30,238 nt of DNA from CAYGZQ01 sp964354375 [NCBI: uncultured Planctomycetota bacterium] (GTDB taxonomy: Bacteria > JAJVIF01 > JAPKYR01), in the NCBI GenBank assembly GCA_964354375.1, contig CAYGZQ010000052.1, positions 1 to 30,238 of the forward strand, in the 5' to 3' direction. A model generated the notes under the pieces. It was not told the DNA's origin. It made no database searches and was given only the letters and a program-made list of their open reading frames with translations. A program made the translations under genes and the position numbers. This document shows, one piece after another, positions 14,152 to 21,858 of the stretch (position 1 is the first letter of the stretch; the number at the start of each line of letters is the position of its first letter).

Positions 14152-15087
14152 ATGAAAATCCTCATGGCGGGCGCGACCGGCTTGATCGGTTCGGCTCTTG
14201 CGCCGTTTCTGAAGGAGCGGGGGTGGTCGATCGCGAGGCTGGTGCGCTCGCATGACGTTCTGGCCGACGACACTGCGTTCTGGGACCCGCAGGGGGATTT
14301 TGTGGATATCCCCAAGGTGGACTGGATCGGTGGAGATGAAGGATTCGCCGCCGTTGTGAATCTCGCGGGGGAAGATATCTCGAAGCAAAGATGGACGCCG
14401 GAATTCAAAGCGGTTATCAGGGACAGCCGCGTGAGGACGACGAGCCTGCTCAGCAGGACGCTTGGGCAGTTGAAGCGCAAACCCTCCCTTCTCGTGAATG
14501 CGTCGGCGGTCGGGATTTACGGTAGTCGCGGGGGAGTGCTTCTCGACGAGGCAAGCGCGCCGGGAGAAGGATTCCTGGCGGATGTCGCGAAAGCATGGGA
14601 GGCCGTCACGCGTGCGGCATCGGATGCAGGGATTCGAGTCGTCAACACAAGGTTCGGGATGGTTCTGAGCGCGAAGGGCGGCGCGTTCAAGAAGATGATC
14701 TCTCTCGCGAAGATCGGAGGCGCGGCCCCGTTCGGCGAAGGCGACCAATATATGAGCTGGATCACGATCGATGATGTCGTGGCTGCACTGGCTTTCATCC
14801 TGTCGAACGACTCGCTGAAGGGGCCGGTGAACGTCACGTCGACCAACCCGATGAAGAACATCGAGTTCTCGCGCGTGATGCAGTACTACTTCAAAGCGCC
14901 GATAGCGATGCACGTGCCCGCGTTCGTTCTGAGCATCGCGCTTGGGGAGATTGCCCAGGAAGTGCTCCTGGCGAGCCAGAGGGCGGTCCCGGCGAAATTG
15001 ATCCAGGCCGGCTTCAGCTTCAGGCACACCACTCTGGAGCCTGCGATCAGGTATCTCACCAGTGAGAGAGTGGAAGGAGAGGTGTGA
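14152..15087 (+). CDS. TIGR01777-family NAD-dependent epimerase-like protein
   Basis: The 311-aa protein is an extended short-chain dehydrogenase. The NAD(P) motif is AGATGLIGS (residues 6-14), and VVNLAGEDISKQRWTPEFKA is diagnostic of the TIGR01777 (YfcH/SDR39U1) family. NASAVGIYGSRG, TRFGMVLSAKGGAFKKM and WITIDDVVAAL follow, and the C-terminal VPAKLIQAGFSFRH is also typical. Members are widespread, but their substrate is unknown. It ends the rightward block and converges with the secreted protein gene at 15123; only a weak AGAGA/TCTCT hairpin lies in the 35-nt gap. Confidence 0.92.
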   Translation: MKILMAGATGLIGSALAPFLKERGWSIARLVRSHDVLADDTAFWDPQGDFVDIPKVDWIGGDEGFAAVVNLAGEDISKQRWTPEFKAVIRDSRVRTTSLLSRTLGQLKRKPSLLVNASAVGIYGSRGGVLLDEASAPGEGFLADVAKAWEAVTRAASDAGIRVVNTRFGMVLSAKGGAFKKMISLAKIGGAAPFGEGDQYMSWITIDDVVAALAFILSNDSLKGPVNVTSTNPMKNIEFSRVMQYYFKAPIAMHVPAFVLSIALGEIAQEVLLASQRAVPAKLIQAGFSFRHTTLEPAIRYLTSERVEGEV

Positions 15088-15122
15088 GAGACTGTTCTCT
15101 TGTGTTATTTGAGCACGCCCAG

Positions 15123-16082
15123 CTAACTTCCCCCTGCGGTTCTGGTGAATGTCCCAAGCCAATCGAGGCCCTTGTCCACAAACAGCGGTAGCTCGCTGTC
15201 CTCTTCAATTATGCCCCCGTCAATGTAGGACGGCATCTGCGCCTTCAGGAACTCAAGCGCCCGAACTATCTCCTCAATTCTGGGATTCCATTCCTCCGAC
15301 GTGAGAGGCTGGTCCGAATTGGAGGACCAGCGCGATATCTCGCATGTCTGCGTTTCTGGGTCGAGCCGGACGGACCACGGGTTTCCCCGGAAGCCCGGCC
15401 AGACATCAATGTAAAGCACCGGATTCTCAGCCCCGACCGGATCGGACGTCAGAATCGTCATCTGGTTCGGGAGGTTGATCGTGTAACCTCGCCCCAGGCC
15501 ACCTGTGGGCAGCATGTTCACGACAGCCGCCATCGCGGCATATTGGTGCTGCACATAAGGAGACATCGTTCCGTCGGGGAAACTCCCCAACTGCTCCCTT
15601 GCCTGGGTCTCATACTCGCCTGCGTTCAGAAATTCCCAGAACGCCGGATTGTCCATAAGTTCGCCCACAAGCCCCATCGATCGCTCCCACAGCGTGCGCG
15701 CATCCGACGGCATCGGGCCGAGCTCGAGCCTACCTTCTCTTCCGTAGCTCCCGAAGCAGTTGATCTTGATTACCCCGGCGGACATGTCCCAAACGTCTTC
15801 GCCATTCGACATCCGTGCTCCAACCTGATAAGGGGCCTGCGGAGCGAAATCGAATGAAAAGCGGATGTCCTCGGCGCTGATGTCCACCGATCCTGAGAGA
15901 ATCGTCCCGTCCCAACCCTTATGTAGTGTGATTGCGATCTCGGGGAAGGATGCGGTCGACAGCGTGGTCGTCGGATCGGGCTCGCGAGGTCCGCCGCAGG
16001 TCTGAGCCCATGCTGGCTGAGCGATTGCGAGGGCGAGCATGACGGCGATTGCAATCGTTATGTTGTATGAAAGTGTTCTCAT
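15123..16082 (-). CDS. Secreted protein of unknown function, paralogue 2
   Basis: The 319-aa protein has a Sec signal peptide ending AQPAWAQ (cleavage near residue 27) and is then soluble and beta-rich. It is clearly homologous to the upstream gene: STASFPEIAITLHK matches STPSFPDLHIIYHK, LWERSMGLVGELMDNPAFWEFL matches LWTGMMKMVGEAMESEEFWTFL, TSDPVG matches TSDPIG, and DKGLDWLGTF matches DRALDWIDAF. No known domain was recognised. The start ATG at 16082 overlaps the stop of the upstream paralogue as ATGA, so translation is coupled. A few Cys are present (TCGG, NCFGS, TCEIS). The product should be periplasmic or exported. Confidence 0.75.
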   Translation of the reverse strand: MRTLSYNITIAIAVMLALAIAQPAWAQTCGGPREPDPTTTLSTASFPEIAITLHKGWDGTILSGSVDISAEDIRFSFDFAPQAPYQVGARMSNGEDVWDMSAGVIKINCFGSYGREGRLELGPMPSDARTLWERSMGLVGELMDNPAFWEFLNAGEYETQAREQLGSFPDGTMSPYVQHQYAAMAAVVNMLPTGGLGRGYTINLPNQMTILTSDPVGAENPVLYIDVWPGFRGNPWSVRLDPETQTCEISRWSSNSDQPLTSEEWNPRIEEIVRALEFLKAQMPSYIDGGIIEEDSELPLFVDKGLDWLGTFTRTAGGS

Positions 16083-17023
16083 GGCTTTTCCTCCCTGCTG
16101 AAGGCGTCGATCCAATCCAGGGCCCTGTCGATGAAGATCCCCAGCTCGCAGTCCTGTTCCACCAGCCCGTACTCCTGATACGCCGGAAGCTGGTCGCGGA
16201 AGAAATCGAGCGTCGCCACGATGTCGGCGATGTGGGGAGCGGCATCCTCTTCAGTGAACGGCTCATTCTTGTCCCACGTTATGGTGCAGGTCTGGATGGC
16301 GGGATTGATGTCGACGTTCCAGCGGTCTTCGGGATACTTGCCCTCGGTCGAAACCACCAGATGGGGGACGGTCGTACCGATGGGATCGGATGTCCGAATG
16401 GAAATCGCTATGGGGCCCTGCAGACTGTAGCCGCGAGATATGATCCCCGGTGTATCGTGCCATTCTCTTGCGGAGAAACGGAGCCCGAAGATCTCCTGGC
16501 GCATCTCCGGCATGCGATACCCGTCTCTGACCTCGCTTAATTGCTCCCGAACCGTTTCCTCTTTGTCTCCCAGGTCGAGGAAAGTCCAGAACTCTTCACT
16601 CTCCATGGCCTCCCCGACCATTTTCATCATGCCCGTCCAGAGACGGTACGGCTCGGGCGGGAGAGCGCCCAGATCGATCGGATGGGGAAAGGATGAGCCA
16701 TAGGAAGACAACTGGATAACGCCGAGTCCCCAGTCGTACGCGTTCGCACCGTTTGACACGTTAACGGTGTTCATCATGAGGCCGTCCGACGACACGGTAA
16801 TGCTGGCGGTGATGCCGTCCGCGCTGAAGACGATCGAGTCGCCGACTGCAGCGCCCTGTCCTATGGAGTTCTTGTGATAGATGATGTGGAGGTCGGGAAA
16901 CGACGGGGTGGAAATGTCTGTGCTCGGGGACGGCGGACCGCACTGCGCCCATGCCGGCACGGTCTGCCCAAAGACGAGAAAGACGATGATAACTGCCGAG
17001 ACGCGGGAAATGTTGTGGCTCAA
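16079..17023 (-). CDS. Secreted protein of unknown function, paralogue 1
   Basis: The 314-aa protein has a signal peptide (MSHNISRVSAVIIVFLVFGQ..., ending VPAWAQ) and a beta-rich body without recognised domains. It is the first of a tandem duplicated pair, and most of its length aligns with the following gene. Conserved blocks are SFPDLHIIYHK, LWTGMMKMVGEAMESEEFW, RTSDPIG and FIDRALDWIDAF. Both keep a Cys near the mature N-terminus (QCGPP, TCGGP) and one in QTCTI / QTCEI. Translation starts at TTG 17023, supported by GGGAGG 7-12 nt upstream and by the signal peptide starting there. An extended -10 promoter lies about 60 nt upstream. Confidence 0.75.
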   Translation of the reverse strand: MSHNISRVSAVIIVFLVFGQTVPAWAQCGPPSPSTDISTPSFPDLHIIYHKNSIGQGAAVGDSIVFSADGITASITVSSDGLMMNTVNVSNGANAYDWGLGVIQLSSYGSSFPHPIDLGALPPEPYRLWTGMMKMVGEAMESEEFWTFLDLGDKEETVREQLSEVRDGYRMPEMRQEIFGLRFSAREWHDTPGIISRGYSLQGPIAISIRTSDPIGTTVPHLVVSTEGKYPEDRWNVDINPAIQTCTITWDKNEPFTEEDAAPHIADIVATLDFFRDQLPAYQEYGLVEQDCELGIFIDRALDWIDAFSREEKP

Positions 17024-17079
17024 GGAAGACCTCCCAAGCTGATTTCTCCCGCCCGCGAGGCATCCATGCTTCGACCCGC

Positions 17080-17088
17080 ATTATATCA
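17080..17088 (-). promoter_or_regulatory. Extended -10 promoter of the secreted pair
   Basis: On the minus strand TGATATAAT reads from 17088 to 17080, an extended -10 element with a perfect TATAAT. No good -35 box is seen 17 bp upstream. Start would be near 17073, giving a 50-nt leader to TTG 17023 with GGGAGG inside. This separates the secreted pair from the phage-like cassette upstream. Confidence 0.6.
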
Positions 17089-17125
17089 CTGCGCCAAAGC
17101 ACGCGTCGGGACCGTGCCCGACCGC

Positions 17126-17302
17126 TCAGGATGTTGTGGTCTGCAGGCTCGCGGACTTGCCTGACGATGCGCCGTTAATCCGAGACTCGATCTTCGCCTG
17201 CCTCACCACTATCCCGGCCGCCAGAGACCGGACATACGCCCCCCACGCCCTCGCGAGCCCGACAATCCTTGTCGATGAATCCGCGCCTTCATTTCCCGCC
17301 AT
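17126..17302 (-). CDS. Small protein at the end of the phage-like cassette
   Basis: This 58-codon frame starts at ATG 17302, inside the last codons of the preceding gene (14-nt overlap), and ends at 17126. The product (MAGNEGADSSTRIVGLARAW...) has a moderately hydrophobic central stretch, WGAYVRSLAAGIVV, followed by a basic/Ser-rich tail. It could be membrane-associated. The overlap and same-strand position suggest coupling to the TM/coiled-coil gene, as in small phage genes. No family was recognised, and chance cannot be excluded at this length. Confidence 0.45.
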   Translation of the reverse strand: MAGNEGADSSTRIVGLARAWGAYVRSLAAGIVVRQAKIESRINGASSGKSASLQTTTS

Positions 17303-17645
17303 CCTTGTCCTCCTTGTGAAGTCTGCCGTTCAAAGCGACGGTTACCAGCGTCTCGACGCCGTCCAGAGTACGCTCCATGCCCGCGAGCGCACCGGCAACG
17401 TCCTGCAGAACGGTCAGCGCCTCGCGTCCGATCGACGCCACCTCGTCATCCTTCTCCTTGAGACATTCCAGAAATGCCTTCTCCCTCTCCATCCAGTCCG
17501 AGCGCGATTTGTCGTCGCTCGCGGCGTGACCCGACTCCCGACGCCACCATCCCCATGCAAGCGCAACGTTCAGCGCGAGGCTGATCACCAGGGCCGCATG
17601 GGCACTGGACGCCGCCGACTCGATTATGTTGTAGATCTCCTGCAC
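17289..17645 (-). CDS. TM plus coiled-coil protein of the phage-like cassette
   Basis: Counting from GTG 17645 the protein has about 118 aa. A helix (EIYNIIESAASSAHAA) and one transmembrane segment (about ALVISLALNVALAWGWW) are followed by a charged helical domain, DWMEREKAFLECLKEKDDEV then LTVLQDVAGALAGMERTLDG, that may form a coiled coil. The layout recalls membrane-associated phage accessory proteins such as XhlA-like or spanin-like products, but no specific family was recognised. The start is uncertain: the frame is open through the upstream G-run palindrome to GTG 17708, which would put translated repeat sequence at the N-terminus, so the nearer GTG is preferred. It is one of the last genes of the cassette. 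Confidence 0.55.
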   Translation of the reverse strand: MQEIYNIIESAASSAHAALVISLALNVALAWGWWRRESGHAASDDKSRSDWMEREKAFLECLKEKDDEVASIGREALTVLQDVAGALAGMERTLDGVETLVTVALNGRLHKEDKDGGK

Positions 17646-17656
17646 GATGTATTGAA

Positions 17657-17689
17657 CCCCCCCTGTAGTCCCCCCCCAAGGGGGGACGG
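17657..17689 (-). repeat. G-run palindrome, copy b
   Basis: Read on the minus strand it is CCGTCCCCCC, TT, then GGGGGGGGACTACAGGGG and more G. It is the inverted partner of copy c, 52 bp away. It lies in the gap between the TM/coiled-coil gene and the 160-aa gene. Confidence 0.75.
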
Positions 17690-17741
17690 TAAGGAGGCCG
17701 ATGGGCACAAGTCATTATCCAACGAGCATCAAAAGAAAACT

Positions 17742-17778
17742 CCGTCCCCCCAGCGAGCGGGGGGGACTACAGGGGGGG
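17742..17778 (+). repeat. G-run palindrome, copy c
   Basis: CCGTCCCCCC, loop AGCGAGC, then GGGGGGACTACAGGGGGGG. With copy b it forms a larger inverted repeat, since CCCCCCCTGTAGTCCCCCCC at 17657-17676 is complementary to 17759-17778. It begins just after the stop codon of the leftward 160-aa gene. Confidence 0.8.
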
Positions 17779-17782
17779 CCTC

Positions 17783-18265
17783 CTAGTCGCTCACATAGAG
17801 CCACTTCACCGGCTCCGACATGAATCCCGCCTGCACCAGAATCCTCGGAATCCCGTTCAGAACAAGGTCCACGGGAATGTCGACCCGGAAAAACAGCCTT
17901 CTTGAGCAGTTCGACGGAATGTCTCCTATCGAGTGATAGGATTCGGGATCGGTGAGCTCGCCGCCGATCTCGCTGAACTCGGCCTCCTCGTCGTCCACGA
18001 TTCCGACCCCATCAGGATCCAGAACGCCGTTCGATTTCACCTTGATGTACCGATTCTGCACGATCTCCTCGGCCCAGACATTCGCCGCCGCGACGGTGAT
18101 ACGAACGTCCGTAGCGGTCGGCGCATCATTGAAGCCCTTTTTGTTCCAGAGCCACACGATAACTTCCTGGCTGGGCGATCCGGGCCTGATCGTCCCGAAA
18201 TCGATGCCCGACAGGCGCTCGGTGCCGGTCATGTCGTACAGCACCATGTACGGTCCCTTTTTCAT
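17783..18265 (-). CDS. Phage-like structural protein, 160 aa
   Basis: This 160-aa protein has no recognised family. The N-terminal part (MVLYDMTGTERLSGIDFGTI, RPGSPSQEVIVWLWNKK, ATDVRITV) reads as beta strands of an immunoglobulin-like sandwich, as in small decoration or baseplate proteins. The C-terminal part contains DIPSNCSRRLFFRVDIP. The ATG at 18265 is preceded by TAGGAGG. The open frame extends further upstream through the composite palindrome but is not used in this reading. A structural role is inferred from cassette context. Confidence 0.6.
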   Translation of the reverse strand: MKKGPYMVLYDMTGTERLSGIDFGTIRPGSPSQEVIVWLWNKKGFNDAPTATDVRITVAAANVWAEEIVQNRYIKVKSNGVLDPDGVGIVDDEEAEFSEIGGELTDPESYHSIGDIPSNCSRRLFFRVDIPVDLVLNGIPRILVQAGFMSEPVKWLYVSD

Positions 18266-18294
18266 AAGCCTCCTACCTCGATTTCCTCCCGCTT

Positions 18295-18424
18295 GGGGCT
18301 GTTGAAGAAGTCTCTTTGTGGGGCAGGCTTTCCGGCCTGCCGCCTCTGAATGCCGCATGAATGGCAGGCTGGAAAGCCTGCCCCCCATGCCCTCACTCAC
18401 CAGTCCAAGACTTTTTCAACAGCG
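18295..18424. mobile_element. Second composite palindromic (MITE-like) element
   Basis: Outer arms GCTGTTGAAGAAGTCT (18298-18313) and its near-complement at 18408-18423 (15 of 16) enclose inner arms 18320-18341 and 18363-18384 (22 bp, 21 matching; they begin GGGGCAGGCTTTCC). CCGCTT occurs at both edges (18289-18294 and 18425-18430) and may be a target duplication. It sits in the gap between the 349-aa gene, which ends at 18432, and the next gene downstream. The outer/inner palindrome architecture is the same as at 618-769, but the sequences differ. No transposase is encoded. Confidence 0.7.
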
Positions 18425-18431
18425 CCGCTTT

Positions 18432-19481
18432 TCAGAGCACAGGGGTAAATTCGTAATACAAATCCATCGGCGGATATGTCCCCGGAGGATAGTACTCCTT
18501 GAAATCGACCAGCATGAAAACCTTCTCCATGAACGGGCTCTTTATCAGATACTTGTCGCCCGCCTTGACACCCATCGCGGACGGCGCCGCCTGCGACCCG
18601 TCGGTCCTGATGCACCACGTGTTCGCGGGATATCCCGGCGGCGGTTTCGACCCAGTGTAGAATTGGCCCACCACTCTGAATTTGCAGCCCTTCGCGGTTC
18701 CCGAGAGCATTGTCAGCTCGCCCGGATCGTACAGCGACCCCCAGTACACACCCGTCCAGTCCTCGTCATCCTCCCCGACAATCCAGTCGCCGCTCTTGAC
18801 GAAATCCAGCGCGCCGGAGTAGTAGCGCATGCGACCCTCGCTCACCGCAAGCGTTATGTAGCTCTGCGTCTTCACGTCCGGGTCCACTGTGAACCCGCCT
18901 ATGCTTGCTTTGACCGACCATTTGCCCGACGGCGCCGACGGCTTCAGCATCTTGAGAAGCTCCGCCTCGCCGGGCACTTCCTCCCAGCCCGGGCGAACAT
19001 TGTCCTCGATCGGGTAGTTCACCCCGAAATATCCGACCGTCGTCCATCTTCGATACCCGATCGACGCCAGCTTATCCATGCGGAATCCCCACCCGAAATA
19101 GAACCACGGATCGGTCTCGCCCCATGCGTCCAGCCACGCGAACGTCGTGAAATCGACATGATCGGGAAGAAACTGGCACTCGGCTGGCTTGTAATAGTAG
19201 TTATATCCGTTGCTCTTCCAGAACTCCCAGCCCTGGATTCTCCCTACGTAGTTGCCGTGCGGCGCCGGTATGGTCAGCTCCAGATAGTCGAGCTTCATGA
19301 ATCCGGACGACATCCCCTGCGCCCGATAATGGCGCATGTCCAGATTCAGCCGGATACCGACCATCCAGCCCCAGGAGCCGACCTTGTAAAGCCCGATCTG
19401 CCCCTCTATCGGCTGAAGCCCGATCGCGTGCGGATCGTGCAGCGGAATGTCCCCGCGCAGGGCCTCCTCACCGTCAGACAT
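18432..19481 (-). CDS. Phage-like tail or baseplate protein, 349 aa
   Basis: This 349-aa protein is rich in aromatic residues and glycine (GWEFWKSNGYNYYYKPAE, DPWFYFGWGFRMDK) and appears mostly beta. No family was recognised. It begins at ATG 19481, overlapping the end of the hub-like gene by 8 nt, and so is translationally coupled to it. In phage gene order the position just after the hub suggests a baseplate or receptor-binding component. No enzymatic motif was seen. The only gap after it holds the composite palindromic element. Confidence 0.6.
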   Translation of the reverse strand: MSDGEEALRGDIPLHDPHAIGLQPIEGQIGLYKVGSWGWMVGIRLNLDMRHYRAQGMSSGFMKLDYLELTIPAPHGNYVGRIQGWEFWKSNGYNYYYKPAECQFLPDHVDFTTFAWLDAWGETDPWFYFGWGFRMDKLASIGYRRWTTVGYFGVNYPIEDNVRPGWEEVPGEAELLKMLKPSAPSGKWSVKASIGGFTVDPDVKTQSYITLAVSEGRMRYYSGALDFVKSGDWIVGEDDEDWTGVYWGSLYDPGELTMLSGTAKGCKFRVVGQFYTGSKPPPGYPANTWCIRTDGSQAAPSAMGVKAGDKYLIKSPFMEKVFMLVDFKEYYPPGTYPPMDLYYEFTPVL

Positions 19482-21858
19482 AGCACACACGCTCCTCGCC
19501 GAACACCTGGGTGGTCCTCGCGACAATCATGTAGCTGAGAGCGCCGCTGGTCGCGCGTGCGATCTGGACCATTTCTCCCACAGCGAGCTCTCCCAGCAGC
19601 GGACCCGCCTTCAGGCCGTACAAAATCCGTCCGGCGGCAGCCACATCGTAAACACGTCCGCTCAGCTCATTGCGATATACAGCCACAACGGCACCCACAC
19701 GCGTGTCCAACGGATCTTCCATGAACCCGCGCGAAAGAAACGCCCCGATCTTCTCCGGGGCGCTCGATACGACATCGTATGCCTGCCCGCTTTGCGGCTC
19801 GATCACTTTCCTGACCTCGGTCGCCTGGAACGGACGGCTGGACTCAGACGGAAGATCCAATACATCGCCGGTAACGCGTACCCCGTCCCCCGCTTTCATC
19901 CATCTGTTCAGCGGAAGTCTCAAGGTAACCGACGGCACCCCTTCCCGCGACCCTGCGAGAAGTATCTGCCCGACTCTCCTGGCAAGAACATCGGTGGTGA
20001 TCCGCTCGTCCCGGATCGTCGGACCGTACACAAGCCCTTCCCCGCTCAGCGTGCTCTTGTCCCGGACCTCCAGCAGCACCTGGCTCACCGTCAAGTCCGC
20101 CAGTGGACCCATGTCCACCTTCGGCCTCGCCCACACTATGACATGGTAGTCCGTAGCTTCCTTCTCGTAACGCCCGTCCTCGATCTCCGTCTCGTACTCC
20201 AGCAGCTCCCCCATCAGGTCGCGCATTTCGTCATTGCCGGGATCGGTGTCCGCGTAGTTGTCAAGATATCCTGGGGAGCTTGCGATTATCTTGTACTTCC
20301 CGACCGGCACGGCTTCGAAGAAATAGTTGCCGTCCTCGTCGGCGGTGACATCGAACGTATCCCCCTGCTCCTCGCCGTCGAGACGCTCGCGCCTGACCCC
20401 GGCGTGCGCTATCGGAAGCTTGAGGCCGCCGGGCAGCGGGATCGCGTCATACACACGCCCATGAATCCTGAAAAGCCTGTTCCCGTCTTCGTCCTCGATG
20501 TAGGGACATTCCCCGGCCTTGTCCTCGATGTTCCATTCCACCAGGACCGTTACATTGATCACTTTCTGCCCACTGATTACCTCGACCGTCGGCCTGCTCT
20601 TGAGCTCCCCCCCCAGCACGCGGATGCTCGATGCGTCGTACAGCTCTCCATCGAGCTGGAAATTCAATTCCGCGGGCTGCGGGATGTCGTCCGAACGGAA
20701 CGGCTCGGACGGCTCTAATGTACCCTCTTCATCCACCACCCGGCACCATCCCGGCTGCGTGAAGTCGGTAGGCGGCAGAAAAACCGACCGGGTGGGAAGC
20801 CGGCTGGTCTCGCTGTGCCCGAAAATCTGCACAGCAGTGAACCTGTCCTCGATTTCTCCTGCTTCCCTCTCGCCGAGAACCGTCAACGCATCGTACACCC
20901 ACGCGGTCCTGAATCCGTCGGGGAAACCGTTCTCGCTGACGACAAGCGTGGAGCCGTGCGCTTTCACGGTCGCTCCCGCCAGGCCCGCGACCTCCCGGAT
21001 CACCTGACCAGGCGTCTTCTCCCGCGCATCGAGGTAGACCACGGGATAATCCAGGCAATCGATCACCAGCTTGCTCAGATAGTCGCTTGCGGCAGCCTTG
21101 AAGCACTCCCTGATGATATCGTGCGCCTGCGGATACTCCTGCGCGAAGTGCAGCTCGACCACGTCGTCGAAATCCACCGAATCGTACAGAGTCGACGATC
21201 TCAGGTCCCGATAATCGTCCGCGATCAGAGCGCCGTTCCTGAAGACCTCGCGCCTGAGCCTCGGATGCCATGTCCGCCCGAGCGCTTCCTGCCTGGGAGC
21301 ATCGAGCGATACCGAAAAATCCTGCGCTGTCACCCGTACATGATGCGTCCCGTCCCCGGCAGCCACGAACTCTCTTGACACAACCAGCCCGCGGAAACAC
21401 TCCGAGTAATGTGTGACGCCCTCGTCATCGATCTCTCCGACTGCCGCCCCGACGATCACGTCTTCCTCCGGATCGCATGTCGCGTAGATGTCCACGTCGG
21501 CAAGGACGATTTCCAGCGTGTCTCGATCGAGCCCGAGGCTTTGCCTGAGCTCGAACCGCACCGCCTTGCCGCTCAGATCGGTCCCGGTGCTGAAAAGGTC
21601 GCTTGAGGGTTCAGGAAGGATTTTCACGAGCGCCTTCACCGGATGTAGTACCGCAGCGCCCTTTTCTTCAAGCTCCTCGAGCACATCGCCGGACACGCCC
21701 TTTGCGTAACGGACATTCACCTGACCGCCGTCGGGAATGCCCCCATCCTCAAGGCGCGCGATCGTGTCTTCCTCGTAATCGACCACATAGTCGACCCCTT
21801 CCTCATACACGGTCTCATCATCCGGCGACGTGACCACGATATGATCCCAAAGGCTCAT
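19474..21858 (-). CDS. Tail hub/baseplate-like protein with inserted CarboxypepD-regulatory-like domain
   Basis: The 794-aa protein is the largest of the cassette. Residues 1-55 are a small beta module (VTSPDDETVYEEGVDYVVDY ... GGQVNVRYAKG). Residues about 80-330 resemble phage tail hub proteins of the gp27/gpD type: FRGLVVSREFVAAG, HHVRVTAQDFSVSLDAP, and TPGQVIREVAGLAGATVKAH with a following LVVSENG strand. A carboxypeptidase regulatory-like or Cna-B-type beta sandwich (about 460-537; HGRVYDAIPLPGG ... DEDGNYFFEAVPVGKYKI) is inserted. The C-terminal third includes TLRLPLNRWMKAGDGVRVTG, again hub-like. The ATG at 21858 overlaps the preceding stop by 1 nt (TGATG). Hub assignment rests on pattern, not on an alignment. 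Confidence 0.6.
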   Translation of the reverse strand: MSLWDHIVVTSPDDETVYEEGVDYVVDYEEDTIARLEDGGIPDGGQVNVRYAKGVSGDVLEELEEKGAAVLHPVKALVKILPEPSSDLFSTGTDLSGKAVRFELRQSLGLDRDTLEIVLADVDIYATCDPEEDVIVGAAVGEIDDEGVTHYSECFRGLVVSREFVAAGDGTHHVRVTAQDFSVSLDAPRQEALGRTWHPRLRREVFRNGALIADDYRDLRSSTLYDSVDFDDVVELHFAQEYPQAHDIIRECFKAAASDYLSKLVIDCLDYPVVYLDAREKTPGQVIREVAGLAGATVKAHGSTLVVSENGFPDGFRTAWVYDALTVLGEREAGEIEDRFTAVQIFGHSETSRLPTRSVFLPPTDFTQPGWCRVVDEEGTLEPSEPFRSDDIPQPAELNFQLDGELYDASSIRVLGGELKSRPTVEVISGQKVINVTVLVEWNIEDKAGECPYIEDEDGNRLFRIHGRVYDAIPLPGGLKLPIAHAGVRRERLDGEEQGDTFDVTADEDGNYFFEAVPVGKYKIIASSPGYLDNYADTDPGNDEMRDLMGELLEYETEIEDGRYEKEATDYHVIVWARPKVDMGPLADLTVSQVLLEVRDKSTLSGEGLVYGPTIRDERITTDVLARRVGQILLAGSREGVPSVTLRLPLNRWMKAGDGVRVTGDVLDLPSESSRPFQATEVRKVIEPQSGQAYDVVSSAPEKIGAFLSRGFMEDPLDTRVGAVVAVYRNELSGRVYDVAAAGRILYGLKAGPLLGELAVGEMVQIARATSGALSYMIVARTTQVFGEERVCYV

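Noticed and set aside
13864-15162. Long leftward frame (432 codons) opposite the epimerase
   Set aside because: The composition (Arg/His/Asp-rich, no motifs) is typical of the antisense of a GC-rich gene, and the sense strand has a complete TIGR01777 protein.
17657-17778. CRISPR-like repeat spacing for the G-run palindromes
   Set aside because: There are only two neighbouring copies, in opposite orientation, with a non-spacer interval and no cas genes.
18318-20718. Long rightward frames (about 400 codons each) opposite the hub and 349-aa genes
   Set aside because: They are antisense shadows; the leftward genes have ribosome sites and overlapping starts, and the rightward products are Arg/His/Leu-rich without domains.
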